The position numbers and the translations under genes were made by a program. 50,082 nucleotides of DNA from an uncultured Oscillospiraceae bacterium (GTDB lineage: Bacteria > Bacillota > Clostridia > Oscillospirales > Oscillospiraceae), in NCBI GenBank assembly GCA_947632005.1, contig CANRNU010000016.1, positions 1 to 50,082 of the forward strand, given 5' to 3'. This document shows, piece after piece, positions 7,999 through 15,684 of the stretch (position 1 is its first letter; each line of letters opens with the position of its first letter). The notes under the pieces are model-generated. The model had not been told where the DNA came from. It saw only the letters and a list, made by a program, of their open reading frames with translations, and ran no database searches.

Positions 7999-8912
7999 TA
8001 CTGCTGCACCTCCTTTTTCCGGGTAGCGGCGAGCTGGGCGATGGCGAGGGAGGCCACCAGGATGAAGAAGACCACTGCCTTGGCCTGGGCCGCACCGTGC
8101 CAGTTCTTGTTGATGTTGTAGGTGGAATAGATATTCAAAGCCAGAAGCTCGGTCATGTTCACCTTGCCGCCGTTCATCATGACGGACGGCGCGCCGCCGG
8201 TGAGGGCCAGGTTCTGGTCAAACAGCTTGAAGGAATTGGTCAGGGTCAGGAACATGCAGATGGTGATGGAGGGCATCACGTTGGGGATGATGACCCGGAA
8301 CAGGCTCTGGCTCTTGGTGGCGCCGTCGATCTTGGCTGCCTCCAGCATGTCGTCGGGCACGGCCTGGAGCCCTGCCACGTAGATGATCATCATGTAGCCG
8401 ATCTGCTGCCAGGCCACCAGGATCACCAGGCCCCAGAAGCCATAGGTGGCATTGGCGGTGAGATAGGTGCTGTAGTGCTTGAGGATGGCGTCAAAGATCA
8501 TGGACCAGATGTAGCCCAGGACCACGCCGCCGATCAGGTTGGGCATGAAGAAGATGGTGCGGAAGAGGTTGGCGCCCCGCATCTTCTGGGTCAGGGCGAA
8601 GGCGATGGCGAAGGCCAGCACATTGATGAGCACGATGGACACGATGGCGAAAAGGGCCGTGTTCTTGAAGGCGTGGACGAAGCCCGGGTCCTTGAACGCC
8701 CGCGTATAATTGGAAAACCCCACCCAAGTGGCGTCCTTGGGGGTGTTGAAGTTGCAGAAGGAAAGATAGATGCCCTGGGCAAAGGGCCAGACAAAACCGA
8801 TGCAGAAGCAGATGAACGTGGGCAGCAAAAATACCGGGAACCACCGGCGGATGGGCCGGCGGATCAGCTCGCTGCTCAGTTTTGAAGGGTCATGGTGTTT
8901 CTTCTTTTTCAC
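7998..8912 (-). CDS. MalF-type sugar ABC transporter permease
   Basis: This 304-residue permease has six predicted membrane segments and the EAA loop 'VPDDMLEAAKIDGATKSQSLFRVIIPNVMP'. It forms the heterodimeric channel with the MalG-type partner. A GTG start at 8912 is preferred because AAAGGGAG lies about 10 nt upstream; the frame opens 15 codons earlier but without a ribosome site. The cytoplasmic N-terminus is strongly basic (KKKKHH). Confidence 0.88.
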   Translation of the reverse strand: MKKKKHHDPSKLSSELIRRPIRRWFPVFLLPTFICFCIGFVWPFAQGIYLSFCNFNTPKDATWVGFSNYTRAFKDPGFVHAFKNTALFAIVSIVLINVLAFAIAFALTQKMRGANLFRTIFFMPNLIGGVVLGYIWSMIFDAILKHYSTYLTANATYGFWGLVILVAWQQIGYMMIIYVAGLQAVPDDMLEAAKIDGATKSQSLFRVIIPNVMPSITICMFLTLTNSFKLFDQNLALTGGAPSVMMNGGKVNMTELLALNIYSTYNINKNWHGAAQAKAVVFFILVASLAIAQLAATRKKEVQQ

Positions 8913-8966
8913 GAATATCGTCGCTCCCTTTCTGTTACAATTTTCCAAGGCGACCATTTTTGGGAA

Positions 8967-8991
8967 CAGGGGCGGGCAATGCCCGCCCCTG
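8967..8991. other. intercistronic hairpin after the binding-protein gene
   Basis: Arms CAGGGGCGGGC and GCCCGCCCCTG pair over 11 bp around AAT. No T run follows on the minus strand. It lies between the binding-protein gene and the permease genes, a place where such hairpins often protect the upstream mRNA so that binding protein is made in excess. Confidence 0.6.
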
Positions 8992-9020
8992 CCCGTTCAA
9001 TTAGGGGGTATGGAAGCTTC

Positions 9021-10322
9021 TCAGCCGTTGACTACGCTGTACTCGTAAGCCCAGCCATCCACGAAGGCCTCGACGACCTTCGCCCACAGCTCATCGGAGG
9101 GAGCGGCGGAGTAGTCGGTCAGAGCGGTGACCACGGTGGCGCGCCAGCTGTCCACGTTGGGGGTGTCGTTGAAGGCCCAGTCAACAGGGGCCTTGCCGTC
9201 GGCCACATAGGCCTTGGCGTCATTGACAAACACGTTGGGGGTATCCTTGGCGCCCTTGAAGGGGATGCCGCTCAGATTGTCGGCCAGCATGGTGGTGCCT
9301 TCCTCGCTGGTCACGACCCAGTACAGGAAGTCCAGAGAGGCCTGGATGTCTTCCTCGGAAGCCTTGGCGTTGATGGCCCAGCGGTTCTCCGTGCCGGAGC
9401 ACAGGCCGTGCTCGGTCTCGCCGTCGATGCCGCAGTACAGGGGGATCATGGCCAGGTCCTCAGCGGGGATCATGAAGCCCATGTCTTCGCTGGTGCACAG
9501 GTTGGCAAACTCCCAGTCGCCGTTCTGGAAGAACACGGCCTTGCCCTCGCCGAATTCGGCGCGGGACTCGTCGCCGGTGGCGGTGGACAGGCTGGTGGGA
9601 TCGGCAGCGGTGTCGGTGATGTACAGATCCCAGAGGGCGCGGAAGTTGTCCAGATAGTCGTCGGTGATCTCAGCAGGCTGGTCGCCCACGCTCAGGCCGG
9701 CGTCCTGATACTGATAGTACAGGGGGATGTTGGCCAGGTGGCCGGAGAAACGCCAGGAGGAGGTGCCGTCCAGGCCGGAAGAGGAGAAGGCGTCGAAGCC
9801 CAGCTCGTCCGCGCGGGCGTGGATGTCGTCGGCAACGGCCTTCAGGCTCTCGAAGTCGGTGATCTCATCCAGGGAGTGACCGGCCTCTTCCAGCAGGGCC
9901 TTGTTCACGATGATGCCGAAGGTCTCATAGCAATAGCCCAGAGCCTTGGGGACACCGGCGTCGTCAAACAGCACATAGTCGTCGTTGACGCGCTCCTCAT
10001 ACACGGGGGTGCCGGTCAGGTCCAGAGCGTAGTCGCCCCAGTCGGTGATGCCGGCGGAGTTGCCGATGTTGAAGATGGTGGGAGCCTCGGCCTTGGCCAT
10101 CTCAGCGGTCAGGGTATCGGAATACTGACCGGAGGCGGCGGTGACTACCTTCACCTCGACGCCGGTCTGCTCGGTGTAAGTAGCAGCCAGGTCCTGCCAG
10201 GCCTGATCGACCTCGGGCTTGAAGTTCAGGTAGTACACAGAACCTCCGTCGTCGGCGAACGCCACGGCGGACAGGCTCAGGCACATGACGACCGCAAGGA
10301 GAAGTGCAAGCGCTTTTTTCAT
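9021..10322 (-). CDS. sugar ABC transporter substrate-binding protein (MalE-like)
   Basis: This 433-residue extracellular solute-binding protein of family 1 has the N-terminal signal MKKALALLLAVVMCLSLSAV, ending at AFA before DDGG. There is no lipobox cysteine at the cleavage site. The mature part shows family features: 'YTEQTGVEVKVVTAASGQYSDTLTAEMAK', 'GKAVFFQNGDWEFANL' and a C-terminal helix-rich lobe. It should deliver an oligosaccharide to the downstream permease pair; maltodextrin is inferred from malQ in the same operon. AAAGGAAC precedes the start. It follows the lacI-type gene by 60 bp. Confidence 0.9.
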   Translation of the reverse strand: MKKALALLLAVVMCLSLSAVAFADDGGSVYYLNFKPEVDQAWQDLAATYTEQTGVEVKVVTAASGQYSDTLTAEMAKAEAPTIFNIGNSAGITDWGDYALDLTGTPVYEERVNDDYVLFDDAGVPKALGYCYETFGIIVNKALLEEAGHSLDEITDFESLKAVADDIHARADELGFDAFSSSGLDGTSSWRFSGHLANIPLYYQYQDAGLSVGDQPAEITDDYLDNFRALWDLYITDTAADPTSLSTATGDESRAEFGEGKAVFFQNGDWEFANLCTSEDMGFMIPAEDLAMIPLYCGIDGETEHGLCSGTENRWAINAKASEEDIQASLDFLYWVVTSEEGTTMLADNLSGIPFKGAKDTPNVFVNDAKAYVADGKAPVDWAFNDTPNVDSWRATVVTALTDYSAAPSDELWAKVVEAFVDGWAYEYSVVNG

Positions 10323-10382
10323 GGGTGTTTTGTTCCTTTCACAAAAATATATTTCACACGGCGGAGCCGAAGTGATCGTGTG

Positions 10383-11402
10383 TCAGGCCTCCCGGAGCCG
10401 GGCCACGGAGGCCCCCGGGCGGAGGACGGTCTCCATGAGCTTATGCCGGTGGGAGCCGGTGCCCTCGATGAGGGAGACGAGCATCTCCACGCTCTCCCGG
10501 GCCAGTTCCTCCGCCGGCTGGCAGAGAGTGGTCAGGGTGGGGACGGTGTACAGGCTCATCTCCAGGCCGTCGATGGCGATGACGGAGCAGTCCTCCGGCA
10601 CCCGCCGGCCGCGGTCGGTGAGGGCCTTGATGGCCGCGATGGCCAGCGCGTCGGAGATGGCCAGCAGGGCGGTGAAGTCCGCGCCGCTGTCCAGCAGGGC
10701 GCAGATGCCGTCATAGACGGCGCTGAGAGCGTAATTCCCGGTGAGAACGGTGAGCGCCGGGTCATAATCGAGCCCGCAGCGGGTCAATGCCCGGCGATAG
10801 CCCTGGAACCGGAGCTGGCCGATGGAGCTGTCCGTCGGATCGTCCAGCACCACGGCGATGCGCCGGTGACCGTGGTCCACCAGATACCGGACCGCCTTTT
10901 CCGCCTCGTCCTCGTCCCGGATGCTGACGGAGGAATAGGCGTCCTCCCGCAGGTCTCCGAAGGTGTTGGTGTATGTACAGCACACGAAGGGCACGGTCAG
11001 CTGCCGCAGCTCGTCCTCCGTGTAGTTGAACCGTCCGCCCAGAAAGATCACGCCCAGGAGCTTCTTTTCCCGCTCCAGCATGGCCGCCGCCTGGACCTCG
11101 TCCGCCTGGGTGGCGATCTGATGCAGGACCATGGTGTAGCCCCGGTCGTGGATCTCCCGGCTCAGGACCCGGATGAGGGAGGACAGGAAGGGGTTGTCCA
11201 CGCCGCGGGACACCACGCCGATGGCCGTGGAACGGCTGCTCACCAGGGAGCGGGCGCTGTTGTTGGGCACGTAGTGGAGCTTGCGGATGGCCTCGTGGAC
11301 CAGATCCCGCACAGCGGGGCTCACGTCCGGGTGATCGTTCAGGACCCTTGATACCGTGCTGACGCTGACGTCGCAGTATGCTGCTATGTCTTTGATGGTC
11401 AA
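10383..11402 (-). CDS. LacI-family transcriptional regulator
   Basis: This 339-residue repressor-type protein has the N-terminal LacI helix-turn-helix 'LTIKDIAAYCDVSVSTVSRVLNDHPDVS' split across residues 1-28, the hinge 'YVPNNSARSLVS' and a periplasmic-binding-protein-like effector domain ('IGVVSRGVDNPFLSSLIR', 'AISDALAIAAIKAL'). A TTG start at 11402 is chosen because GGAGGGAG lies 6 nt upstream and the DNA-binding domain begins exactly there; the frame extends 46 codons upstream with no homologous sequence. It is the first gene of the operon ending in malQ, so it probably senses a maltodextrin-related sugar. Operator-like sites flank its promoter, implying autoregulation. Confidence 0.88.
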   Translation of the reverse strand: MTIKDIAAYCDVSVSTVSRVLNDHPDVSPAVRDLVHEAIRKLHYVPNNSARSLVSSRSTAIGVVSRGVDNPFLSSLIRVLSREIHDRGYTMVLHQIATQADEVQAAAMLEREKKLLGVIFLGGRFNYTEDELRQLTVPFVCCTYTNTFGDLREDAYSSVSIRDEDEAEKAVRYLVDHGHRRIAVVLDDPTDSSIGQLRFQGYRRALTRCGLDYDPALTVLTGNYALSAVYDGICALLDSGADFTALLAISDALAIAAIKALTDRGRRVPEDCSVIAIDGLEMSLYTVPTLTTLCQPAEELARESVEMLVSLIEGTGSHRHKLMETVLRPGASVARLREA

Positions 11403-11454
11403 GGGCCGCTCCCTCCTCGCTCCAGATGCTGGAAACCTTACCGGAAACATTCCC

Positions 11455-11512
11455 GGGAACGATTCCAGGAGTTTATATTGTGAATATACACCAAATCGTT
11501 TCCGGGCGTCAA
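11455..11512 (-). promoter_or_regulatory. promoter and two LacI-type operators of the malQ operon
   Basis: On the minus strand, TTGACG (11512-11507) and TATATT (11488-11483) are 18 bp apart. A GGAAACGATTTGG site (11503-11491) lies between the two boxes, and a related GGAATCGTTCCC site (11466-11455) lies just downstream of the -10. Both share GGAA-N-CG/TCG-TT, the usual LacI-family half-site style. This fits repression of its own operon. Confidence 0.6.
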
Positions 11513-11814
11513 GGGCGAATATTATCCAAAATATCAACACATTTTTTAGGGATTGTGCTGTTTAGCCGGAGAAAGAAACAGAATTTTCGGGAAAGGGACG
11601 CCGGCCGGCCCGGACCGGGAGACCGGCGGGGAACGGGCCTTTGCCGGTCCGTCTGGCAAGGGCGCCATTGTGCTCAAATCGGACGGGGCAAACGACGGAA
11701 AAATCATGTATTTTTGGGCTGGAAATCCGGGGACCGGGTGTCTATAATGTGCGTGATCTGCGGGCTTGGAGGGCCGTGAGGCCGCCCGCGGAAACGGCGA
11801 GGGAGGGAGCTTAC
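11513..11814. promoter_or_regulatory. leader region ahead of the MATE gene
   Basis: This stretch separates two divergent genes. TATAAT at 11743-11748 is a good -10 box for the MATE gene, but the -35 (CTGGAA at 11719-11724, 18 bp away) is poor. A GGAGGGAG ribosome site ends at about 11809. No other gene or strong hairpin is seen. Confidence 0.4.
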
Positions 11815-13311
11815 TTGACCAGGGATCTGACGACAGGCAATCCGATGAAACTCATTCTGGGCTTCACGGTCCCCACGCTGTTCGGGCTGCTCTTTCAGCA
11901 GATGTACAATATGGTGGACACCATGATCGTGGGCAAGCTGCTGGGAGCCAGGGCGCTGGCGGCGGTGGGCGCCACGGGGTCCATCAATTTTCTCATCATC
12001 GGCTTCTGCATGGGGGTGTGCAGCGGCTTCGCCATCCCCGTGGCCCGGGAGATGGGCGCGGGAGAGCACGGGAAGATGCGCCGGTATGTGGCCAACGCCG
12101 CGTATCTGTCCGGCGTTTTCGCCCTGGTCATGACCGGGGCCACCTGTCTGGCCTGCCGGACCATCCTCACCGTCATGGACACCCCGGCGGACATCTTCCG
12201 CGATTCGTACCGCTACATCTTCATCATCTTTGCGGGCATCCCCGCCACATACCTCTATAACCTCCTGGCGGGGGTCATCCGCTCCCTGGGGGACAGCAGG
12301 ACGCCGGTGGTCTTTTTGGCGCTGTCGTCTCTTTTGAACATCGTGCTGGATGTGGTCCTCATCCTCTACGGCGGCATGGGCGTGGCCGGTGCCGCGGCGG
12401 CCACGGTGGCCAGCCAGGGGGTATCGGGCCTGGCGTGCCTCTGGACCGTCCACAGGCGTTTTCCCATTTTGCACATCGCCAGGGCGGAACGGCGTTTTGA
12501 AAAGAAGCTCTGCCGGGACCTGTGTGCCATGGGCGTGCCCATGGGCCTGCAATACTCCGTCACCGCCATCGGCTCCGTCATCCTCCAGTCCGCCGTGAAC
12601 GGCCTGGGCAGCCTCACGGTGGCCGCCACCGCCGCCGGGGCCAAGCTCTATGGCTTTCTGGCCTGTCCCTTCGACGCCATGGGCGCTGCCATGGCCACCT
12701 ACTGCGGCCAGAATGTGGGCGCGGGCAAGCTGGATAGACTGGGAAAGGGCATCCGGGACTGTTCGCTGCTGGGGCTGATATATGCTGTGGCGGCCTTCGC
12801 CGCCATGCAGGTGTTCGCCCCCGACTGCGCCATGTGGTTCATCGACGCCAGGGAGGGGGACGATCTGCCCCTTCTTGTGTCCCTGGTGAGCCAATATGTG
12901 CAGGTGGGCACGGCCTTCTTCTTCCCCCTGGCCCTGGTGAACATCGTGCGCTTCTCCATCCAGGGCATGGGCTACAGCGTGCTGGCCATCCTGGCGGGGG
13001 TGCTGGAGATGATCGCCCGGGCGGTGGTGGGCCATTTCTTCGTCCCCGTGTTCGGATTCGACGCGGCCTGCTTTGCCTCCCCTGCGGCCTGGATATGCGC
13101 GGACCTTTTCCTCGTCCCCGCGTGCGTGATGTGCATTCGCCGCTTCCACCGGCACCGGGCCCGGTACCAGCGCTATGAGCGGGCCATCCGCCGGGAGAGC
13201 ATCCATGTCCGCCGGCGCCGCCGGTGGTATGCCGACCCGGTGCAGCTGCACCGCCACCGGGACCGCCGCGGAGCACCGAACGTCCACCCCCACCGCCGCA
13301 TGATCGCGTAA
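11815..13311 (+). CDS. MATE-family multidrug exporter
   Basis: This 498-residue membrane exporter has about twelve hydrophobic segments. The first, 'LILGFTVPTLFGLLFQQMYNMVDTMIVGKLLG', is typical of bacterial NorM/DinF-type MATE proteins that swap Na+ or H+ for drugs or metabolites. A TTG start at 11815 is chosen: GGGAGG is about 6 nt upstream and the family's N-terminus begins a few residues later. The last ~45 residues are unusually rich in Arg and His (RRRRRWYADP, HRHRDRRGAP) and run past the normal family end, perhaps through loss of the original stop. The substrate is unknown. Confidence 0.88.
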   Translation: MTRDLTTGNPMKLILGFTVPTLFGLLFQQMYNMVDTMIVGKLLGARALAAVGATGSINFLIIGFCMGVCSGFAIPVAREMGAGEHGKMRRYVANAAYLSGVFALVMTGATCLACRTILTVMDTPADIFRDSYRYIFIIFAGIPATYLYNLLAGVIRSLGDSRTPVVFLALSSLLNIVLDVVLILYGGMGVAGAAAATVASQGVSGLACLWTVHRRFPILHIARAERRFEKKLCRDLCAMGVPMGLQYSVTAIGSVILQSAVNGLGSLTVAATAAGAKLYGFLACPFDAMGAAMATYCGQNVGAGKLDRLGKGIRDCSLLGLIYAVAAFAAMQVFAPDCAMWFIDAREGDDLPLLVSLVSQYVQVGTAFFFPLALVNIVRFSIQGMGYSVLAILAGVLEMIARAVVGHFFVPVFGFDAACFASPAAWICADLFLVPACVMCIRRFHRHRARYQRYERAIRRESIHVRRRRRWYADPVQLHRHRDRRGAPNVHPHRRMIA

Positions 13312-13327
13312 TAGATGATACAAAGAT

Positions 13328-13355
13328 ATCGCCGGAGGCAGCCGCCTCCGGCGAT
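13328..13355. terminator. hairpin between convergent MATE and M56 genes
   Basis: Arms ATCGCCGGAGGC and GCCTCCGGCGAT pair over 12 bp around AGCC. Weak T/A stretches lie on both sides, so it can serve both converging transcripts. Confidence 0.7.
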
Positions 13356-13376
13356 GAACTTTATGGGGCTTTTAGC

Positions 13377-15191
13377 TCACAGCGCAGCTGACGCCGTTTC
13401 CGCATCCGCCGTGAGCGCCTCCGTCTCCGGCGGCGAGACGTGATAGCCCTCGGCGGCATAGGCCGGGTCTGTCCCGTCCCCTTTCAGGACCGCCGCCAGA
13501 TGGTCGGTGAGAGAGACGGACCGGGCCGCCTGTTCCCGTTCCCCGGTCCATTGGGCCTGCTCGTCTTCCGTGGCCTTCCGCAGACCGGTGAGCTCCCCGT
13601 CCGTGTAAACGGCGATGAGTTCCGGAGTGTCCTCGGGCCAGGTGCCGTTGCCGGAATGCTCCGTGATCCATGTCCCGGCCGTGCCGTCGTAAATGCCCCG
13701 GATGCGCTGGCCGTTCCAATAAAGCTCCACATCGTCCGTGTCCTCATTGTATTGGCAGGTGACGCCGAAGGGGGCGTAAGGGGCCAGAGCCTGACCCATT
13801 TGATCCAGCCGCTCCGTCAGGGACGTATCCCGCTCTGTCTGCGCTGCCGCCGGGACCCCCTCCGTGTCCCCGCCTCGGAAGAACTGCACGGCTGTGTCCG
13901 CGCCCTCGTACAAAAGTCCGCCGTCGTCCAGGGGCTTGGATATCTTCATGCCGCTGTTGATCTCTGCCAGCACCTGCTCGTACATCTTGATGGTCTCGTC
14001 GATCTTCTCCTGGGTCCAGGTGAACCAGCCGTCGGAGTTGGTCCAGGCCCGCTGGCCCAGGCAGTCCTGCAGGTCCTTTTTCTCCTGCTCCAGCCAGGCG
14101 GCGTATTCCTCGGCGGTCCACCACTGGATGTCCTCCGCCGCCGTGTAGGCTGTCCCGCCATTTTCCGGGTCGATGGCCCCGGTCCCGGCGTTCACAAGCA
14201 CGTCGCGGCTGTCCTGTTCGGCCTCCGGCTCCGGGGCGGCGGTGGCGAATGCCGCCCCCACGGAGAGCACCAGCGCAAGGGCCAGGAGCGCGCTCAAAAA
14301 TGATTTTTTCCGGTTTTTCATGATAGAACGTATCCTTTCTTCTGTGGCGGTCCTGGAAAAACCGCTGGCAAGGCCCGTGAAGCCGCCCCGGACCTGCTCC
14401 ATATCCAGCAGGATGTGGGCGTACTCCTTTCGGGCGTCCGGGCCCATGGCCCGCAGCACCGCCTCGTCACAGCAGAGCTCCATGTCCCGGCCCGCCAGCA
14501 CGAACAGCACCCACACCAGGGGATTGAACCAGTGCAGGCACAGCACCGCCGCCAGGATGAGCTTTCGGACCGCGTCGAACCGGCGGATGTGGGCCAGCTC
14601 ATGGGCCAGTACATATCCCAGCGTCTGGCCGTCCTCCAGGTCCAGGCTCCCGGGCAGGAGGATGACAGGCCGCAGCGCTCCATAGGTCAGCGGCGCGGCG
14701 ATCTTGTCCGACACCCGCACCTGCACGGTCCGGCGGAGAGGATGGGAGCGCAGCCATTCCTGCACATACGTGCTGTCCGCGGGCAGAGCGGTCCGGAAGG
14801 CCCGGCGGCCCCGGAGATAGACCAGGGCAAAAACCAGCGCCAGCAGCGCCATGCCCGCCAGCCACAGGACGGTCATCACGGGGAAGGACGTGCCCCTGTC
14901 CAGCGGGGAAGTCTGAATTATGTCAACTCCCGGCAAGGCCGCCTGTCCTGTCTGTGGGGCGGCAGGGGCAGGGACCGGGACCGACGGGGCGGTGTGGGGG
15001 ACGGCACGCCGGACCACGGTCCAGGCGCTCAGACGGAAGGGCAGGCGCACCGGCACCGTCAGCCGCAGGACCGCCAAGGTCCACAGGGCCGTAAAGGTCC
15101 ACCGGGGCAGCCGGTCCCGGCCCAGGGCCCGGATGAGGACGGCGGCCAGGATGATGCACCCGCCGGCCAGGCTCATTTCGATAAGGCGCAT
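13377..15191 (-). CDS. BlaR1-like M56 membrane metallopeptidase
   Basis: This 604-residue protein has membrane segments near residues 8-22, 31-50 and 103-127, then a zinc protease block HELAH at 197-201 with a downstream 'MELCCDEAV' (about 237-245) supplying the third ligand. A fourth membrane segment near 297-316 is followed by a ~285-residue outside domain. In BlaR1/MecR1 an outside penicillin-binding domain triggers the protease, which leads to loss of the BlaI repressor. Here the outside domain shows no SxxK-type penicillin-binding signature and instead is acidic and Trp/Tyr-rich, so the sensed signal is probably not a beta-lactam. It follows the blaI-like gene by 4 nt. Confidence 0.85.
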   Translation of the reverse strand: MRLIEMSLAGGCIILAAVLIRALGRDRLPRWTFTALWTLAVLRLTVPVRLPFRLSAWTVVRRAVPHTAPSVPVPAPAAPQTGQAALPGVDIIQTSPLDRGTSFPVMTVLWLAGMALLALVFALVYLRGRRAFRTALPADSTYVQEWLRSHPLRRTVQVRVSDKIAAPLTYGALRPVILLPGSLDLEDGQTLGYVLAHELAHIRRFDAVRKLILAAVLCLHWFNPLVWVLFVLAGRDMELCCDEAVLRAMGPDARKEYAHILLDMEQVRGGFTGLASGFSRTATEERIRSIMKNRKKSFLSALLALALVLSVGAAFATAAPEPEAEQDSRDVLVNAGTGAIDPENGGTAYTAAEDIQWWTAEEYAAWLEQEKKDLQDCLGQRAWTNSDGWFTWTQEKIDETIKMYEQVLAEINSGMKISKPLDDGGLLYEGADTAVQFFRGGDTEGVPAAAQTERDTSLTERLDQMGQALAPYAPFGVTCQYNEDTDDVELYWNGQRIRGIYDGTAGTWITEHSGNGTWPEDTPELIAVYTDGELTGLRKATEDEQAQWTGEREQAARSVSLTDHLAAVLKGDGTDPAYAAEGYHVSPPETEALTADAETASAAL

Positions 15192-15195
15192 GGGC

Positions 15196-15555
15196 TCACT
15201 CCTGCCGGTCGATCCAGGACCGCAGCCGGTCGATCTGCTCCCGGGTCAGGCGCTTGCCCCCCAGCAGGGATGCAAACAGCAGGTCGGGGGAGCCGTCGAA
15301 CAGCTTCGTCATCAGCTCGCCGGCCTCATCCGCCCGGACCTCCTCCTTGGTGATGAGGGCGTGGCACAGGAAATTGGGCTCGGTCCGCCGGATGGCCCCC
15401 TTGGCCACGCACTTTTTGATGACGGTGTAGGTGGTGTTCATGTTCCAGCCGATGGAATCTTTCAGGATGTTGGATATCTCCTTGGCCGTGGTATCCCCCC
15501 GGCGCCAGAGCACATCCATCACCTTCAGCTCTGAGTCAAACAGCTTTACTGCCAT
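15196..15555 (-). CDS. BlaI/MecI-family transcriptional repressor
   Basis: This 119-residue winged-helix repressor begins 'LFDSELKVMDVLWRRGDTTAKEISNIL' and continues 'GWNMNTTYTVIKKCVAKGAIRR', the BlaI DNA-binding unit. The C-terminal helices ('LLFASLLGGKRLTREQIDRLRSWI') give dimerisation and carry the likely proteolysis site. AAAGGAAG precedes the ATG. It is the promoter-proximal gene of a two-gene operon with the M56 protease, and two matching inverted repeats overlap the promoter, so autoregulation is strongly suggested. Confidence 0.92.
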   Translation of the reverse strand: MAVKLFDSELKVMDVLWRRGDTTAKEISNILKDSIGWNMNTTYTVIKKCVAKGAIRRTEPNFLCHALITKEEVRADEAGELMTKLFDGSPDLLFASLLGGKRLTREQIDRLRSWIDRQE

Positions 15556-15573
15556 GCGTCCGCTTCCTTTCTG

Positions 15574-15628
15574 AAACTATTGTAGTAGTTTGCAAATCTA
15601 CACTATCACAATAGTTTGGAAATGTCAA
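15574..15628 (-). promoter_or_regulatory. promoter with two BlaI-type operators
   Basis: On the minus strand, TTGACA (15628-15623) and TAGTGT (15605-15600) are 17 bp apart. Two inverted repeats with half-site AAACTA cover the core: 15600-15617 (AAACTA-N6-TAGTGT) overlaps the -10, and 15574-15591 (AAACTA-N6-TAGTTT, perfect) lies just downstream. Centre spacing is 26 bp, as in tandem BlaI/MecI operators. Confidence 0.75.
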
Positions 15629-15631
15629 TAC

Positions 15632-15666
15632 AAAAAAGCGCCGCCGGAGAGAACTCCGGCGGCGCT
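15632..15666 (-). terminator. terminator of the zinc-ribbon gene
   Basis: Arms AGCGCCGCCGGA and TCCGGCGGCGCT (12 bp) enclose a 6-nt loop. On the minus strand a TTTTTT run follows directly and runs into the -35 box of the blaI promoter. Confidence 0.8.
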
Positions 15667-15684
15667 GGGAATACGGATGGATTT

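Noticed and set aside
8892-11351. An 819-codon open frame opposite the sugar transporter genes
   Set aside because: It is antisense to clear binding-protein, permease and LacI genes and has no family motif.
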